Positions 19,444 to 27,253 of a stretch of 64,000 nucleotides of DNA are shown here, one piece after another (the first letter of the stretch is position 1; each line of letters begins with the position of its first letter). Below the pieces are notes generated by a model. The model had not been told where the DNA came from and ran no database searches. It was given only the letters and a program-made list of their open reading frames with translations. A program made the position numbers and the translations under genes. Source of the stretch: JBJMQS01 sp045802605 (lineage in GTDB: Bacteria; Planctomycetota; Planctomycetia; Gemmatales; Gemmataceae). Location: the NCBI GenBank assembly GCA_045802605.1, contig JBJMQS010000056.1:248001-312000 (forward strand). Direction: 5' to 3'.

Positions 19444-20358
19444 CTACTTGCCGAGGTTGAGGTAATCATTGACCGAACTGTCCGAGGCACCCTCGCCTGA
19501 ATCGGCCGCGAACTTCTGCTGTGCGAGAATGAGTGCCACAATCGCTGGCGCTGCGGCCAGCAGCAATCGCAACATGGCGCGACGCCTTACCCGGACCGGC
19601 AGCAACTCGGGCACCCATGCCATCAATGGCGCCACGAACAATAGGCCAGCATTCCAGTCGCTCAGCCCCGCGAATAGCCGTCCAATAACCAGCAAAGCGA
19701 ACAACGCGACCACTGCCACTCCCATCGCACCGTTTGGCTGGGAAGAATCCTTGCCTGCGAGAGAAGCTAACGCCACTCCAGCCAGCCCGCCTGCGACCGG
19801 CACTGCCAGTTGGCCTCCGGTGGCGTAGCCCGAGAGCATGATTACCGCGCTCGCGGCCATCAATGCCCCGGCCACACACCAAAGCGGCATGCGTTCTTGG
19901 GTGCGAACTGCGAGGCGGTTCATCGCTGTCCAAGCGCTTAGCAACAGGATGGCTAACACTGCATAGATCAGCCAGGTCTTAGCCGGCGGCCATTCGCGCG
20001 AACCCGGGCCCGATAGATCCGTGACATAGACCGAGCCATACAGCAATATGGGTGCTGCCAGCGCCGCCACTGCGCAACGCAATACCCAACCCGGTCGCGG
20101 GGCGGCCCGCGCGATCAGTTCCGCGACCGCCGCGACCGGCAACACGATCACGAGCATGCGGTCCAGAACATCGCGCGGGGGGAAGTGCGGCCACAGGCCG
20201 AGCACCCATGTTCCCGCAAACACCGCCATCATGAGAGCCAACACCGCACCGGTCGAGGCGATGGCATTGCGTGGCGATCGGCCAAAAACGAAAGCGATCG
20301 CCAGGCCCATTGCCAGTGCGATCGCGAACGCCTTGCCGATAAGGATTGGATCCGGCAT
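19444..20358 (-). CDS. Polytopic membrane protein of unknown function
   Basis: A 304-residue very hydrophobic protein with about eight or nine membrane helices (for example IGKAFAIALAMGLAIAFVF at the N-terminus and LLLAAAPAIVALILA near the C-terminus) and a short polar tail. No motif is recognised. Its ATG overlaps the TAA of the yceI gene (TAATG), so translation is coupled and the two form one operon. The linkage to a periplasmic isoprenoid-binding-type protein is the only functional hint. Confidence 0.75.
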   Translation of the reverse strand: MPDPILIGKAFAIALAMGLAIAFVFGRSPRNAIASTGAVLALMMAVFAGTWVLGLWPHFPPRDVLDRMLVIVLPVAAVAELIARAAPRPGWVLRCAVAALAAPILLYGSVYVTDLSGPGSREWPPAKTWLIYAVLAILLLSAWTAMNRLAVRTQERMPLWCVAGALMAASAVIMLSGYATGGQLAVPVAGGLAGVALASLAGKDSSQPNGAMGVAVVALFALLVIGRLFAGLSDWNAGLLFVAPLMAWVPELLPVRVRRRAMLRLLLAAAPAIVALILAQQKFAADSGEGASDSSVNDYLNLGK

Positions 20359-20927
20359 TACTTCTTCGTTCCTTCGAAGCCGAAATGCACGAGGACCTCG
20401 TCACCCAGCATCTCCAGCATCTTTTCCATGCCGAAGTCCGATCGCTTGATCGTGAAGTCGCCCGAGTAGCCCGTGCGCTGCACGCCCTTCGGGAATTCGG
20501 CCGTCTTGCCGCCTTTCAATGTCAGCGTCACCGGTTTGGTCACGCCATGCAGCGTCAAATCGCCAGTGACATCAAACCCACCACTGGTAGCTTTGACCGA
20601 GGTGCTCTTGAATGAAATGGTGGGGAATTGCTTGGCATTAAAGAAGTCCGGGCTTTTCATGTGCTCGTCGCGCTTCGGGTTGTTGGTATCGATACTGTCC
20701 ACCTTGGCCGTGAGTTCAAACCGCGTGGCTGACGGATTCTTGCTATCCACGCTGAACGTGCCGCCCACGTCCTTGAACCGCCCGGGCAGCCACGCTAATC
20801 CCACGTGCGATGCCTGAAACGATGCGCCCGAGTGCACGGGGTCCACGACATAATCGTCGGCCCGGACATTTTGGCCAGCGACGACGACTAGAGCCGCAAG
20901 CGCGAGTGACGAAAAGCGAATCTTCAT
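20358..20927 (-). CDS. YceI-family periplasmic lipid-binding-like protein
   Basis: A 189-residue protein from the ATG at 20927, preceded by a strong GAGGAG eight bases away. Signal peptide MKIRFSSLALAALVVVA, mature start near RADDYVVDPVHSGASFQASH, which is the YceI family opening (D-x-x-H-s-x-v-x-F). Further family marks are KSPDFFNAKQFPTISFKS, LTLHGVTKPVTL and the C-terminal KRSDFGM. YceI proteins form a lipocalin-like barrel that binds polyisoprenoids in the periplasm. The gene overlaps the next membrane protein gene by one base. Earlier ATGs upstream lie inside the palindromic leader and are not used. Confidence 0.92.
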   Translation of the reverse strand: MKIRFSSLALAALVVVAGQNVRADDYVVDPVHSGASFQASHVGLAWLPGRFKDVGGTFSVDSKNPSATRFELTAKVDSIDTNNPKRDEHMKSPDFFNAKQFPTISFKSTSVKATSGGFDVTGDLTLHGVTKPVTLTLKGGKTAEFPKGVQRTGYSGDFTIKRSDFGMEKMLEMLGDEVLVHFGFEGTKK

Positions 20928-21000
20928 CGACAAACTCCTCAGGGTAATGGAACGCCTTGTTCCAAGTGGTTCTGTATTCTTTACGACGGCACTTCCAGCG

Positions 21001-21041
21001 TCGCCCGATTCTCCCGGCATCATGCCGAGAGAATCGGGCGA
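21001..21041. repeat. Near-perfect 41-bp palindrome upstream of yceI
   Basis: Arms TCGCCCGATTCTC (21001-21013) and GAGAATCGGGCGA (21029-21041) with an inner CGGCAT/ATGCCG. The only mismatch is at 21014/21028. No T-tract follows on either strand, so it is not a simple terminator. Its core matches the element at 19264-19287. It sits 74-114 bases before the yceI start and just upstream of the end of the SDR gene's own transcription unit. Confidence 0.6.
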
Positions 21042-21070
21042 TCCCCTGGGAGGGGCGACCGCATCGTTGA

Positions 21071-21820
21071 TCAAATCTGTGCGAAGCCGCCGTCAACTAC
21101 CAAGTCGATCCCAGTAATGTAGCTACTATCGTCCGACGCCAAGAACAGCACCGTCTTAGCAATCTCTTCGCTTGTGCCCATTCGGCCCAGAGGCACCATC
21201 CCAGGCAACGAGTTTTTGAATCCGCTCGCCTGCTCGTGGCTCAGGCCCATTTTGGTGAAGATCGGCGTCTCAATGGGGCCGGGGCTCAGGGCGTTCACGC
21301 GGATCTTCCGCGCTTTCAAATCCGTGGTCCACGTGCGGGCAAATGATCGCACCGCGGCTTTGGTTGCGCTATACACACTGAATGCTTCCATGCCTTTAGT
21401 CGCAGCCACCGAAGCGTTCAAAATGATCGAGCCGCCTTCACGCAATAGCGGCAACGCCTTTTGTACCGTGAAGAACAGTCCCTTTACGTTGACATCAAAT
21501 TCGCGATCGAATTGCTCTTCGCTCACTTGTCCCAAGGGCGCTAATGTCCCGAGGCCCGCATTGGCGAACACGATGTCGAGCCCACCAAACTTCTCCTTGA
21601 TCGTGGCGAAAAGACGATCCAGGTCGGCCAACTTCGACACGTCGCCTTGCACCGCCAATGCATTTGGCCCGATCGATGCCGCCGCGACATCAAGGTCCTT
21701 CTGCCGGCGGCCAGTAATGACGACGTTGGCCCCTTCTTCGGCCAAGAGTCGGGCACTAGCCAGGCCCATGCCACTGTTGCCGCCGGTGACCAACGCGACT
21801 TTGCCCGCAAGCTTCGCCAT
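21071..21820 (-). CDS. SDR-family oxidoreductase
   Basis: A 249-residue classical short-chain dehydrogenase from the ATG at 21820 (AGGAG nine bases upstream). The Rossmann motif TGGNSGMG sits near residue 12, followed by NAG (FANAGLG), the catalytic Ser/Tyr/Lys set (NASVAA, then YSATK), and the conserved SPGPIETP. The C-terminal DGGFAQI is usual. It probably uses NADP or NAD on a small alcohol/ketone; the substrate is unknown. It is divergent from an ArsR-type regulator with a strong inverted repeat between the two genes, so it is likely the regulated target. This arrangement (SDR plus small HTH regulator) is common for aldehyde or quinone stress genes. Confidence 0.93.
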   Translation of the reverse strand: MAKLAGKVALVTGGNSGMGLASARLLAEEGANVVITGRRQKDLDVAAASIGPNALAVQGDVSKLADLDRLFATIKEKFGGLDIVFANAGLGTLAPLGQVSEEQFDREFDVNVKGLFFTVQKALPLLREGGSIILNASVAATKGMEAFSVYSATKAAVRSFARTWTTDLKARKIRVNALSPGPIETPIFTKMGLSHEQASGFKNSLPGMVPLGRMGTSEEIAKTVLFLASDDSSYITGIDLVVDGGFAQI

Positions 21821-21847
21821 GACCAGACTCCTAGGTTCACTTATCCG

Positions 21848-21878
21848 TTCAATAGTTCGGAAGTTTAGAACTATTGAA
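21848..21878. promoter_or_regulatory. Operator between SDR gene and ArsR regulator
   Basis: Perfect 11-bp inverted repeat TTCAATAGTTC (21848-21858) / GAACTATTGAA (21868-21878) with a 9-base spacer, in the middle of the 89-base divergent intergenic region. It is AT-rich against GC-rich surroundings. Probable binding site of the dimeric ArsR-type regulator encoded next to it, controlling both genes. Confidence 0.75.
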
Positions 21879-21909
21879 CCATACAGAGCCCGAGTGATAC
21901 ACTTACAAC

Positions 21910-22266
21910 ATGAGGCCGCTTTTTCATCCACCGCTCGAAGAAATTACCACCGAGGGGATACTGTACGCTTTGTCCGATCCCGTCCGCGTGCGGATTTTCA
22001 TGCAATTGGCACAGGCTGAGTGTTCCAAAAATTGTTCCACGTTCCTGAATGTCAGTGACACGCCGCTGCCCAAATCAACGCTGTCGCAGCATTTCAAGAT
22101 TCTGCGCGAAGCTGGCCTCATCCGCAGTGAGCGCAGAGGCGTGGAGTTGCAAAGCCAGACCCGCTGCGCCGAACTGAAAGACACTTTCGGTCCCATGGTC
22201 ACCGCGATCATCCACGCATACGAACGCCAAGGCTGCAAGACAAAACGAAGAGCAAGCCGACGCTAA
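21910..22266 (+). CDS. ArsR-family winged-helix transcriptional regulator
   Basis: A 118-residue protein. LYALSDPVRVRIFMQLAQAE is the standard ArsR/SmtB opening, and the recognition helix is in STLSQHFKILREAGLIRSER, followed by a wing (RRGVELQSQTR). Cys residues at the alpha-3 region (ECSKNCS) are near the position where metal or thiol sensing occurs in some family members, but no canonical ELCVCDL motif is present. Divergent from the SDR gene with the palindromic operator between them. No ribosome binding site is evident ahead of the ATG, so the message may be leaderless or weakly translated. Confidence 0.9.
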   Translation: MRPLFHPPLEEITTEGILYALSDPVRVRIFMQLAQAECSKNCSTFLNVSDTPLPKSTLSQHFKILREAGLIRSERRGVELQSQTRCAELKDTFGPMVTAIIHAYERQGCKTKRRASRR

Positions 22267-22343
22267 GGTGTTCCCATCGCATCGCCGTGGCAATCGTTAT
22301 CGGATGCAGGCTTTCACGGATAAGATCTTTGTCAGGTGCAAGT

Positions 22344-23333
22344 ATGGGCGATCCACACGACGACCAGCAATCGTTTTTCGCCCCCCTTGTCGGCGACGGG
22401 CGGCCGCTTCTTTCATTGACTGGCATGCTGCTGATACTTGCCGGCTTGTTCGCCCTATTCCTCGGGATGACCAAGCACTTCCTGCCGCACGACGTGGCCT
22501 ATTTGGGAATGACCCCGCAAGAGTTGTGCGCGATCAATGAGTGCCGGATCGTGCACTTCATGATTCATGACCGCATTTCGTTCGGCGGTGTGTTGGTCGC
22601 ACTCGGCACCCTATATCTTTGGCTGGCGGCATTTCCATTACGTCACGGCGAACCTTGGGCGTGGTGGCTCTTTGCACTCAGCGGGGGAATGGGCTTTGGT
22701 AGCTTCCTGCTCTACTTCGGTTATGGCTATCTCGACACTTGGCATGGCGTCGCCACGCTTGGCATGTTGCCGATTTATCTCGGGGGAATGGCACGCTCGT
22801 ATCTCCAAGTGCGGCCGGTGGGCACGGTTCGGGCTTTGATGACACCCGGTGAGCCCTTGAATTGGCGTTCAGTCTTGGGCTGCGGCCGACTGTTGCTGAT
22901 CCTCGCCGCGTCTTGCATCGCGGCCGGTGGTTTCACCATCACCATGGTCGGCATGACGCGAGTGTTCGTGCCGCAAGACCTGACGTTCATGAACATGACG
23001 GTCGAGGACTTGCACCGCGTCAATCCGCGACTGTTGCCCTTGATTGCCCACGATCGTGCCGGTTTCGGCGGCGGAGTGTTTTATTGTGGTGTGACCCTCT
23101 TCTTTTGCCTGTGGTGCAGTCCGCTCACACGAAGCCTTTGGCAAGCGACGTTGATCGCCGGTTTGATGGGCTTTGGGACCGCAATCTTTGTGCATTTTCC
23201 GATCGGCTACACCGACGCATCGCATCTGACGCCGGCGGTGCTAGGAGCATTGATGATGACGGCGGGATTAACGATGACATGGCCGAGGGGGCCCGCGGCT
23301 AGCAAGTTGGAATCGATTCCAGCAATACCTTGA
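22344..23333 (+). CDS. Internally duplicated membrane protein
   Basis: A 329-residue integral membrane protein from the ATG at 22344 (AGGTG just upstream). An earlier ATG at 22287 is in frame but has no ribosome site. The two halves align: the first carries GMTKHFLPHDVAYLGMT, HDRISFGG and FGYGYLDTWH; the second carries GMTRVFVPQDLTFMNMT, HDRAGFGG and FPIGYTDASH. Each half begins with a membrane helix, has a conserved polar loop, then further helices. The paired His/Asp and Tyr/Asp residues suggest a cofactor or substrate site in each half, but no known family is recognised. The 3' end overlaps the histidine kinase gene on the other strand by 35 bases. Confidence 0.75.
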   Translation: MGDPHDDQQSFFAPLVGDGRPLLSLTGMLLILAGLFALFLGMTKHFLPHDVAYLGMTPQELCAINECRIVHFMIHDRISFGGVLVALGTLYLWLAAFPLRHGEPWAWWLFALSGGMGFGSFLLYFGYGYLDTWHGVATLGMLPIYLGGMARSYLQVRPVGTVRALMTPGEPLNWRSVLGCGRLLLILAASCIAAGGFTITMVGMTRVFVPQDLTFMNMTVEDLHRVNPRLLPLIAHDRAGFGGGVFYCGVTLFFCLWCSPLTRSLWQATLIAGLMGFGTAIFVHFPIGYTDASHLTPAVLGALMMTAGLTMTWPRGPAASKLESIPAIP

Positions 23334-24933
23334 GCAAGTCAGGATCAACCGGCTTGACGAGGTGGTGCTTGAACCCGGCCTCGTGGCTGCGCTTTTTGTC
23401 TTCTTCCTGGCCGTAGCCCGTGACCGCGACCAGAACTGTATTCTGCAGTTCAGGTAGCTCGCGCATCTTGTTCGCCACCTCAAAGCCGGTGATGCCCGGC
23501 AATCCGATATCGAGCAACACGACCGTAGGACGATACTGAGCCACATTCCTTAAGGCTTCGTTGCCGGAGTAGGCCGTCTTTACGTCGTGGCCCATGACGC
23601 GCAACAGCATGGCCAAGGTATCGGCCGAGTCGAAATTATCTTCGACGACCAGGATGCGGTGGTGGCCGGTGCAGGCCGAAGAGATGTCGTGGGACACGTG
23701 AGGTGATTCTTGGTCGCGCCCCGGAGCAGATGGCGCTAGCGCGGGCAGCCGAACGACAAATTCGCTGCCCTTGCCGAGCCCGTCGCTGTGGGCCTCGACA
23801 GTGCCGCCATGCATCTCGAGCAGGCGGCGAACAAGCGTCAGGCCGATTCCTAGACCGCCTTCGGAACGGGCGAGAGAGCGATCGCCCTGAATGAATAGGT
23901 CGAAGATGAGCGGCAATAATTCCGGCGCGATACCAGTGCCGGTGTCCCGAATGCGAATGATGATCTGTGGGCCGAACTGGTCGGCGTGCAATTCAATAAG
24001 GCCGCCTTCTTCGGTGTATTTGGCCGCGTTGGTCAACAGATTAGAGATGACTTGGGCCAGTCGGGTGGGATCAGCCTTGAGCCGCACGTTTTTAAGCGGC
24101 AAGTGGAGCTTCAAATGGTGGTGCCGGCCGTCGATGATCGGCCGACTGGTTTCAATGGCGCGAGCGATGACATCGGCGAGATCAACCGCGGTCTTTTGCA
24201 ACTTCACTTTGCCCAGAGTGATCCGGGACACGTCGAGCAGGTCATCGACTAGCCGCGACAGGTGCTCGGCCTGGCGGCGAATAATTTCCCGCGAATAAAC
24301 GAGGGTCTCCGGCGGCAAGCTGGGCAGCTCCAACAATGCCACGGCGTTGCGAATCGGCGCCAATGGATTTCTCAATTCATGGGCCAGCATCGCCAGAAAT
24401 TCGTCCTTGCGCCGGCTAGTGTCCTGAAGAATCTGATGTTCTTTCTGCTCGGTCAGATCGGTGACGACCATGCAGATGGCGATGGCATTGGCCAACGCCA
24501 AGGGCGCGAGCACGACATAGACCGGCAACAATTGGCCAGCCGCGGTTTCGAGACGCAATTCCCCCTGGCTGGTGCGCGTCCGACCCTGCTGCAATAGCTT
24601 TTCAAACAATCCTCGGTCGTCTGAGGGCATCAGCGACGTGACGGATGTGCCAATGATCTTTTCGTGCGGGTGGTGAAGCATATCGGCGAAGCAGCGATTG
24701 CAATACAGAATCATACCGTCCGTGCTAAAACTGACGGCCCCTTGCTGCATCGCTTCGATCAATGCACGATAGGGATGCTCCGCGCCCTGAAGCGTGAAGA
24801 CTTGCTCGCCGCCATCGCTTTCGATGACAACGGCATCGACTTCGCCGCCACGGATCGCGCGCAGAGCTTCTTCCGCTTCCTCGACCCGGCGACGGAGGTT
24901 CTCAAGCTCCGTTTCGCGCGTTGTGCCTTTCAT
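23299..24933 (-). CDS. Soluble hybrid histidine kinase, last gene of the Kai operon
   Basis: A 544-residue cytoplasmic kinase. An N-terminal coiled coil (ENLRRRVEEAEEALRAI) leads into a GEVDAVVIE...GEQVFTLQGAE segment, then a PAS domain (near 60-170), HisKA with His near 186 (LAMLAHELRNPLAPIRN), HATPase_c (N box near 300, DTGTGIAPELL, GGLGIGLTLV), and a C-terminal receiver with acceptor Asp near 474 (VLLDIGLPG) and conserved Lys (VKP). Its start overlaps the stop of the second kaiB (ATGA), so it is translationally coupled to it. In known Kai systems the output is read by a kinase such as SasA, and this protein could be the output or input of the module; SasA itself has a KaiB-like sensor domain, which is absent here. 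Confidence 0.92.
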   Translation of the reverse strand: MKGTTRETELENLRRRVEEAEEALRAIRGGEVDAVVIESDGGEQVFTLQGAEHPYRALIEAMQQGAVSFSTDGMILYCNRCFADMLHHPHEKIIGTSVTSLMPSDDRGLFEKLLQQGRTRTSQGELRLETAAGQLLPVYVVLAPLALANAIAICMVVTDLTEQKEHQILQDTSRRKDEFLAMLAHELRNPLAPIRNAVALLELPSLPPETLVYSREIIRRQAEHLSRLVDDLLDVSRITLGKVKLQKTAVDLADVIARAIETSRPIIDGRHHHLKLHLPLKNVRLKADPTRLAQVISNLLTNAAKYTEEGGLIELHADQFGPQIIIRIRDTGTGIAPELLPLIFDLFIQGDRSLARSEGGLGIGLTLVRRLLEMHGGTVEAHSDGLGKGSEFVVRLPALAPSAPGRDQESPHVSHDISSACTGHHRILVVEDNFDSADTLAMLLRVMGHDVKTAYSGNEALRNVAQYRPTVVLLDIGLPGITGFEVANKMRELPELQNTVLVAVTGYGQEEDKKRSHEAGFKHHLVKPVDPDLLKVLLESIPTC

Positions 24934-25280
24934 GAGGATTCCTTCCTCGGGACCTGAATATCCAAGGCGCCTAAAACTCGTCGCGTGTTCGATAGATCGC
25001 CGACAAGCCGCCGCAACGGCAGCGGCAGGACTCGCAAAAGCGTCGGCGTGGCAATGATCTGGTCATTGCGGGCCAAGATCGGTTGTTGGTAGATATCAAT
25101 CACTTCCAAGCGATACCGATTCTCAAGGTACGTTTCGCAGATTTCCTTGATCTGCGTGATCGCATCGATGCATCGAAGCGTCATGCCGCTGACGTAGAGC
25201 CGCAGAAGATACTGGTTCTCGCCAGACTGTTCGAGGACCTCATCCCAGTCATCGGCCATTTCGCCAACAGTTTCAGTCAC
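24930..25280 (-). CDS. kaiB: KaiB-family protein (second copy)
   Basis: A 116-residue KaiB-type protein with a 25-residue acidic N-terminal extension (TVGEMADDWDEVLEQSGEN). The KaiB signature is LRLYVSGMTLRCIDAI followed by EVIDIYQQPILARNDQIIATPTLLRVLPLPLRRLVGDLSN. KaiB is a thioredoxin-like protein that switches fold and binds KaiC. It overlaps the first kaiB by four bases and the kinase gene by four bases, so the operon is tight. Compared with the first copy it has a shorter C-terminus and different surface charges, so the two probably have different partners. The symbol reflects the family, not a proven clock. Confidence 0.92.
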   Translation of the reverse strand: MTETVGEMADDWDEVLEQSGENQYLLRLYVSGMTLRCIDAITQIKEICETYLENRYRLEVIDIYQQPILARNDQIIATPTLLRVLPLPLRRLVGDLSNTRRVLGALDIQVPRKESS

Positions 25281-25603
25281 GATGCTCCCGGGCTGGAGCT
25301 ATTCGGGCGAAGCTGCAAGCCTACCAATACCCGCTCCGTATTCGAGAGGTCGCCGATAATCTTCCGAATGGGCGAAGGCAGTTTGCGCACCAGTGTCGGT
25401 ATTGCGACGATCTGGTCGCCGCGGGCCAGTTGGGGATTCTTCAGCAGATCGACCACTTCAATTCTGTACTTGCCCGCGAGGTGATTGTCGCACACTTGCT
25501 TGAGATTAGCGAAAGCGGCTAAGGACTTGGGACTTTGGCCGGCCACGTAAAGGCGAAGCTCCCAAACATCCTTATTGCTCGAGTTTTCGTCTGAAGTCTT
25601 CAT
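25277..25603 (-). CDS. kaiB: KaiB-family protein (first copy)
   Basis: A 108-residue KaiB-type protein. ELRLYVAGQSPKSLAAFANL, VVDLLKNPQLARGDQIVAIP and KIIGDLSNTERVLVGLQL are the family landmarks and lie closer to cyanobacterial KaiB than the second copy does. The start MKTSDEN at 25603 is chosen; an ATG at 25618 is in frame but adds only MPHCT. It starts 22 bases after the kaiC stop. Confidence 0.93.
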   Translation of the reverse strand: MKTSDENSSNKDVWELRLYVAGQSPKSLAAFANLKQVCDNHLAGKYRIEVVDLLKNPQLARGDQIVAIPTLVRKLPSPIRKIIGDLSNTERVLVGLQLRPNSSSPGAS

Positions 25604-25625
25604 GGTGCAGTGCGGCAAAAATGTC

Positions 25626-27134
25626 CTAATTTACGGTCCGGTTTTTGCCGCGCCGGGTGGCGCGATTCCTGTTGTCTGCAATTGGCGCACCATTTGAATC
25701 GCCAATTGGCATGATCCCATGATCAGTGATCCGGTACCCGCGCATTTCTTTGGAGTGCGACATGCCACGAGATTTCAGCACGTACAGCACACCGGCACGC
25801 CGGCTCTGTTGTTCGGTGTCGCGTAACAACAGCCAAGTGTCGATGATCGAGGAAATTCCGACCTCAGTGTTTTCGAACGCCTCATTGCCTTGAGTCAAGT
25901 TGGTGAAGACCGTTGTGATGCCTTCGGTTTTTAGGAAGTCGATCAAGCGGATCAGCATGGTGCCGGCGTGCGCGGGTGACCCGGCCGCAATGAAGCTGGA
26001 AATGGGATCAACAACGACAATCGAAGGCTGAAATTCGACGACCATCCGATGCAGAAGGGCAAGATGCATTTCCAGGCCAAACCGCGTGGGGCGCTCGGAG
26101 TGAATTTGTAAGAGGCCCTTCTTGGTCCATCGCTCCAGATCGAGGCCGATCGAACGCATGTTGCGGATGAGCTGAGCCGGTGACTCCTCGAACGACAAGA
26201 ATAAGCATTGCTCACCGCGACCGCAGGCGGCCGCGGCGAAATGCGCGGCAATGCTCGTCTTGCCGGTGCCGGCGGTGCCGGAAATGAGTACGCTGCTGCC
26301 GCGGTAGACGCCTTTGTCGCCAAACATTTCATCCAATAGGGGGACGCCGGTAAGAATCCGCTCGTCGCTGGCGGGGTGTTCGAGACTGGCTGAAGTAATC
26401 GGGACGACGGAGATCCCCGTTTCGTTGATCAAGAATGGGAATTCATTGGTGCCATGCGTCGATCCGCGATATTTGACGATGCGAAGCCGGCGTGTGGAGA
26501 TCTGTTCATCCACGCGATGATCCAGCAGGATCACACAATCAGAGACATACTCCTCCAGGCCGAATCGGGTCAACGTGCCTTCGCCGCGCTCCCCCGTGAC
26601 AACTGCCGTTACGCCTTTTTGTTTGAGCCAATGAAATAGGCGCCGAATTTCCGAACGCAGGACACCGATATTGTTCAGGCCGCTGAAAAGCGTCTCGATG
26701 GTATCAAGCACGACCCGCTTTGCGCCGATCGAGTCGATGGCGTGATTAAGGCGGACGAAGAGACCTTCCAAGTCGTAGTCCCCGGTCTCTTCGATTTCGC
26801 TTCGTTCGACGTGCACGTAATCAATGGCCAGTTTTTTTTGCTTGACCAGTTGATCCAGATCGACGCCCAAGGAGCGAATGTTTTGCGTCAGTTCCTCAGC
26901 GGTTTCCTCGAACGCCAAAAACACGCCCGTTTCGCCGAATTGCTTCGCGCCTTGGACAAGGAATTCGAGCGCCAAAAGTGTCTTGCCGCAACCGGCACTG
27001 CCGCAAAGCAAAGTGGTTCGGCCGCGCGGGAGTCCGCCGTGGGTGACTTCGTCGAGGCCGGTCACGCCGGTGGGGGCTTTGGCCAATCCGACCCCATTGG
27101 CAGAGGGTTTCGCTTTCGCCTTGGCGGTCGCCAT
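25626..27134 (-). CDS. kaiC: KaiC-family double-domain ATPase
   Basis: A 502-residue KaiC with two RecA-like domains. Domain I: Walker A GSAGCGKT at 45-52 and catalytic Glu pair at 76-77 (FEET). Domain II: Walker A GTAGTGKT at 286-293 and Glu pair at 316-317 (FEES). The phosphorylation site region reads VGISSIIDTWLLLR, so the cyanobacterial Ser431-Thr432 pair corresponds to Ser428-Ser429 here. The C-terminal tail is short and basic, unlike the KaiA-binding tail, and no kaiA gene is in the operon. Two kaiB copies and a histidine kinase follow, giving a self-contained signalling or timing module. The start at 27134 is chosen over a TTG at 27155. Confidence 0.95.
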   Translation of the reverse strand: MATAKAKAKPSANGVGLAKAPTGVTGLDEVTHGGLPRGRTTLLCGSAGCGKTLLALEFLVQGAKQFGETGVFLAFEETAEELTQNIRSLGVDLDQLVKQKKLAIDYVHVERSEIEETGDYDLEGLFVRLNHAIDSIGAKRVVLDTIETLFSGLNNIGVLRSEIRRLFHWLKQKGVTAVVTGERGEGTLTRFGLEEYVSDCVILLDHRVDEQISTRRLRIVKYRGSTHGTNEFPFLINETGISVVPITSASLEHPASDERILTGVPLLDEMFGDKGVYRGSSVLISGTAGTGKTSIAAHFAAAACGRGEQCLFLSFEESPAQLIRNMRSIGLDLERWTKKGLLQIHSERPTRFGLEMHLALLHRMVVEFQPSIVVVDPISSFIAAGSPAHAGTMLIRLIDFLKTEGITTVFTNLTQGNEAFENTEVGISSIIDTWLLLRDTEQQSRRAGVLYVLKSRGMSHSKEMRGYRITDHGIMPIGDSNGAPIADNRNRATRRGKNRTVN

Positions 27135-27180
27135 TCGCGGTGCCACTCCAGACAAGGAACATTACGCAGAATCGGGGAGT

Positions 27181-27210
27181 ATTTTAAGAGAGCAAATGCG
27201 GGACCGACAA
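27181..27210 (-). promoter_or_regulatory. Candidate promoter of the Kai operon
   Basis: On the minus strand TTGTCG (27205-27210), an 18-base spacer and TAAAAT (27181-27186) fit a housekeeping sigma promoter (four of six and five of six matches). It lies about 47 bases upstream of the kaiC start. Confidence 0.45.
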
Positions 27211-27253
27211 GTTTCGGTGCTAGAATGTGTCGACAATTAACTGACGCAAGTCT

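Noticed and set aside
21001..21041. Rho-independent terminator upstream of yceI
   Set aside because: Strong stem, but no T-tract on either strand and its core is shared with another upstream region.
25626..27134. RadA/Sms or GvpD-like ATPase instead of KaiC
   Set aside because: Two RecA-like domains with paired catalytic Glu and two adjacent KaiB genes fit KaiC; no zinc finger or Lon-like part is present.
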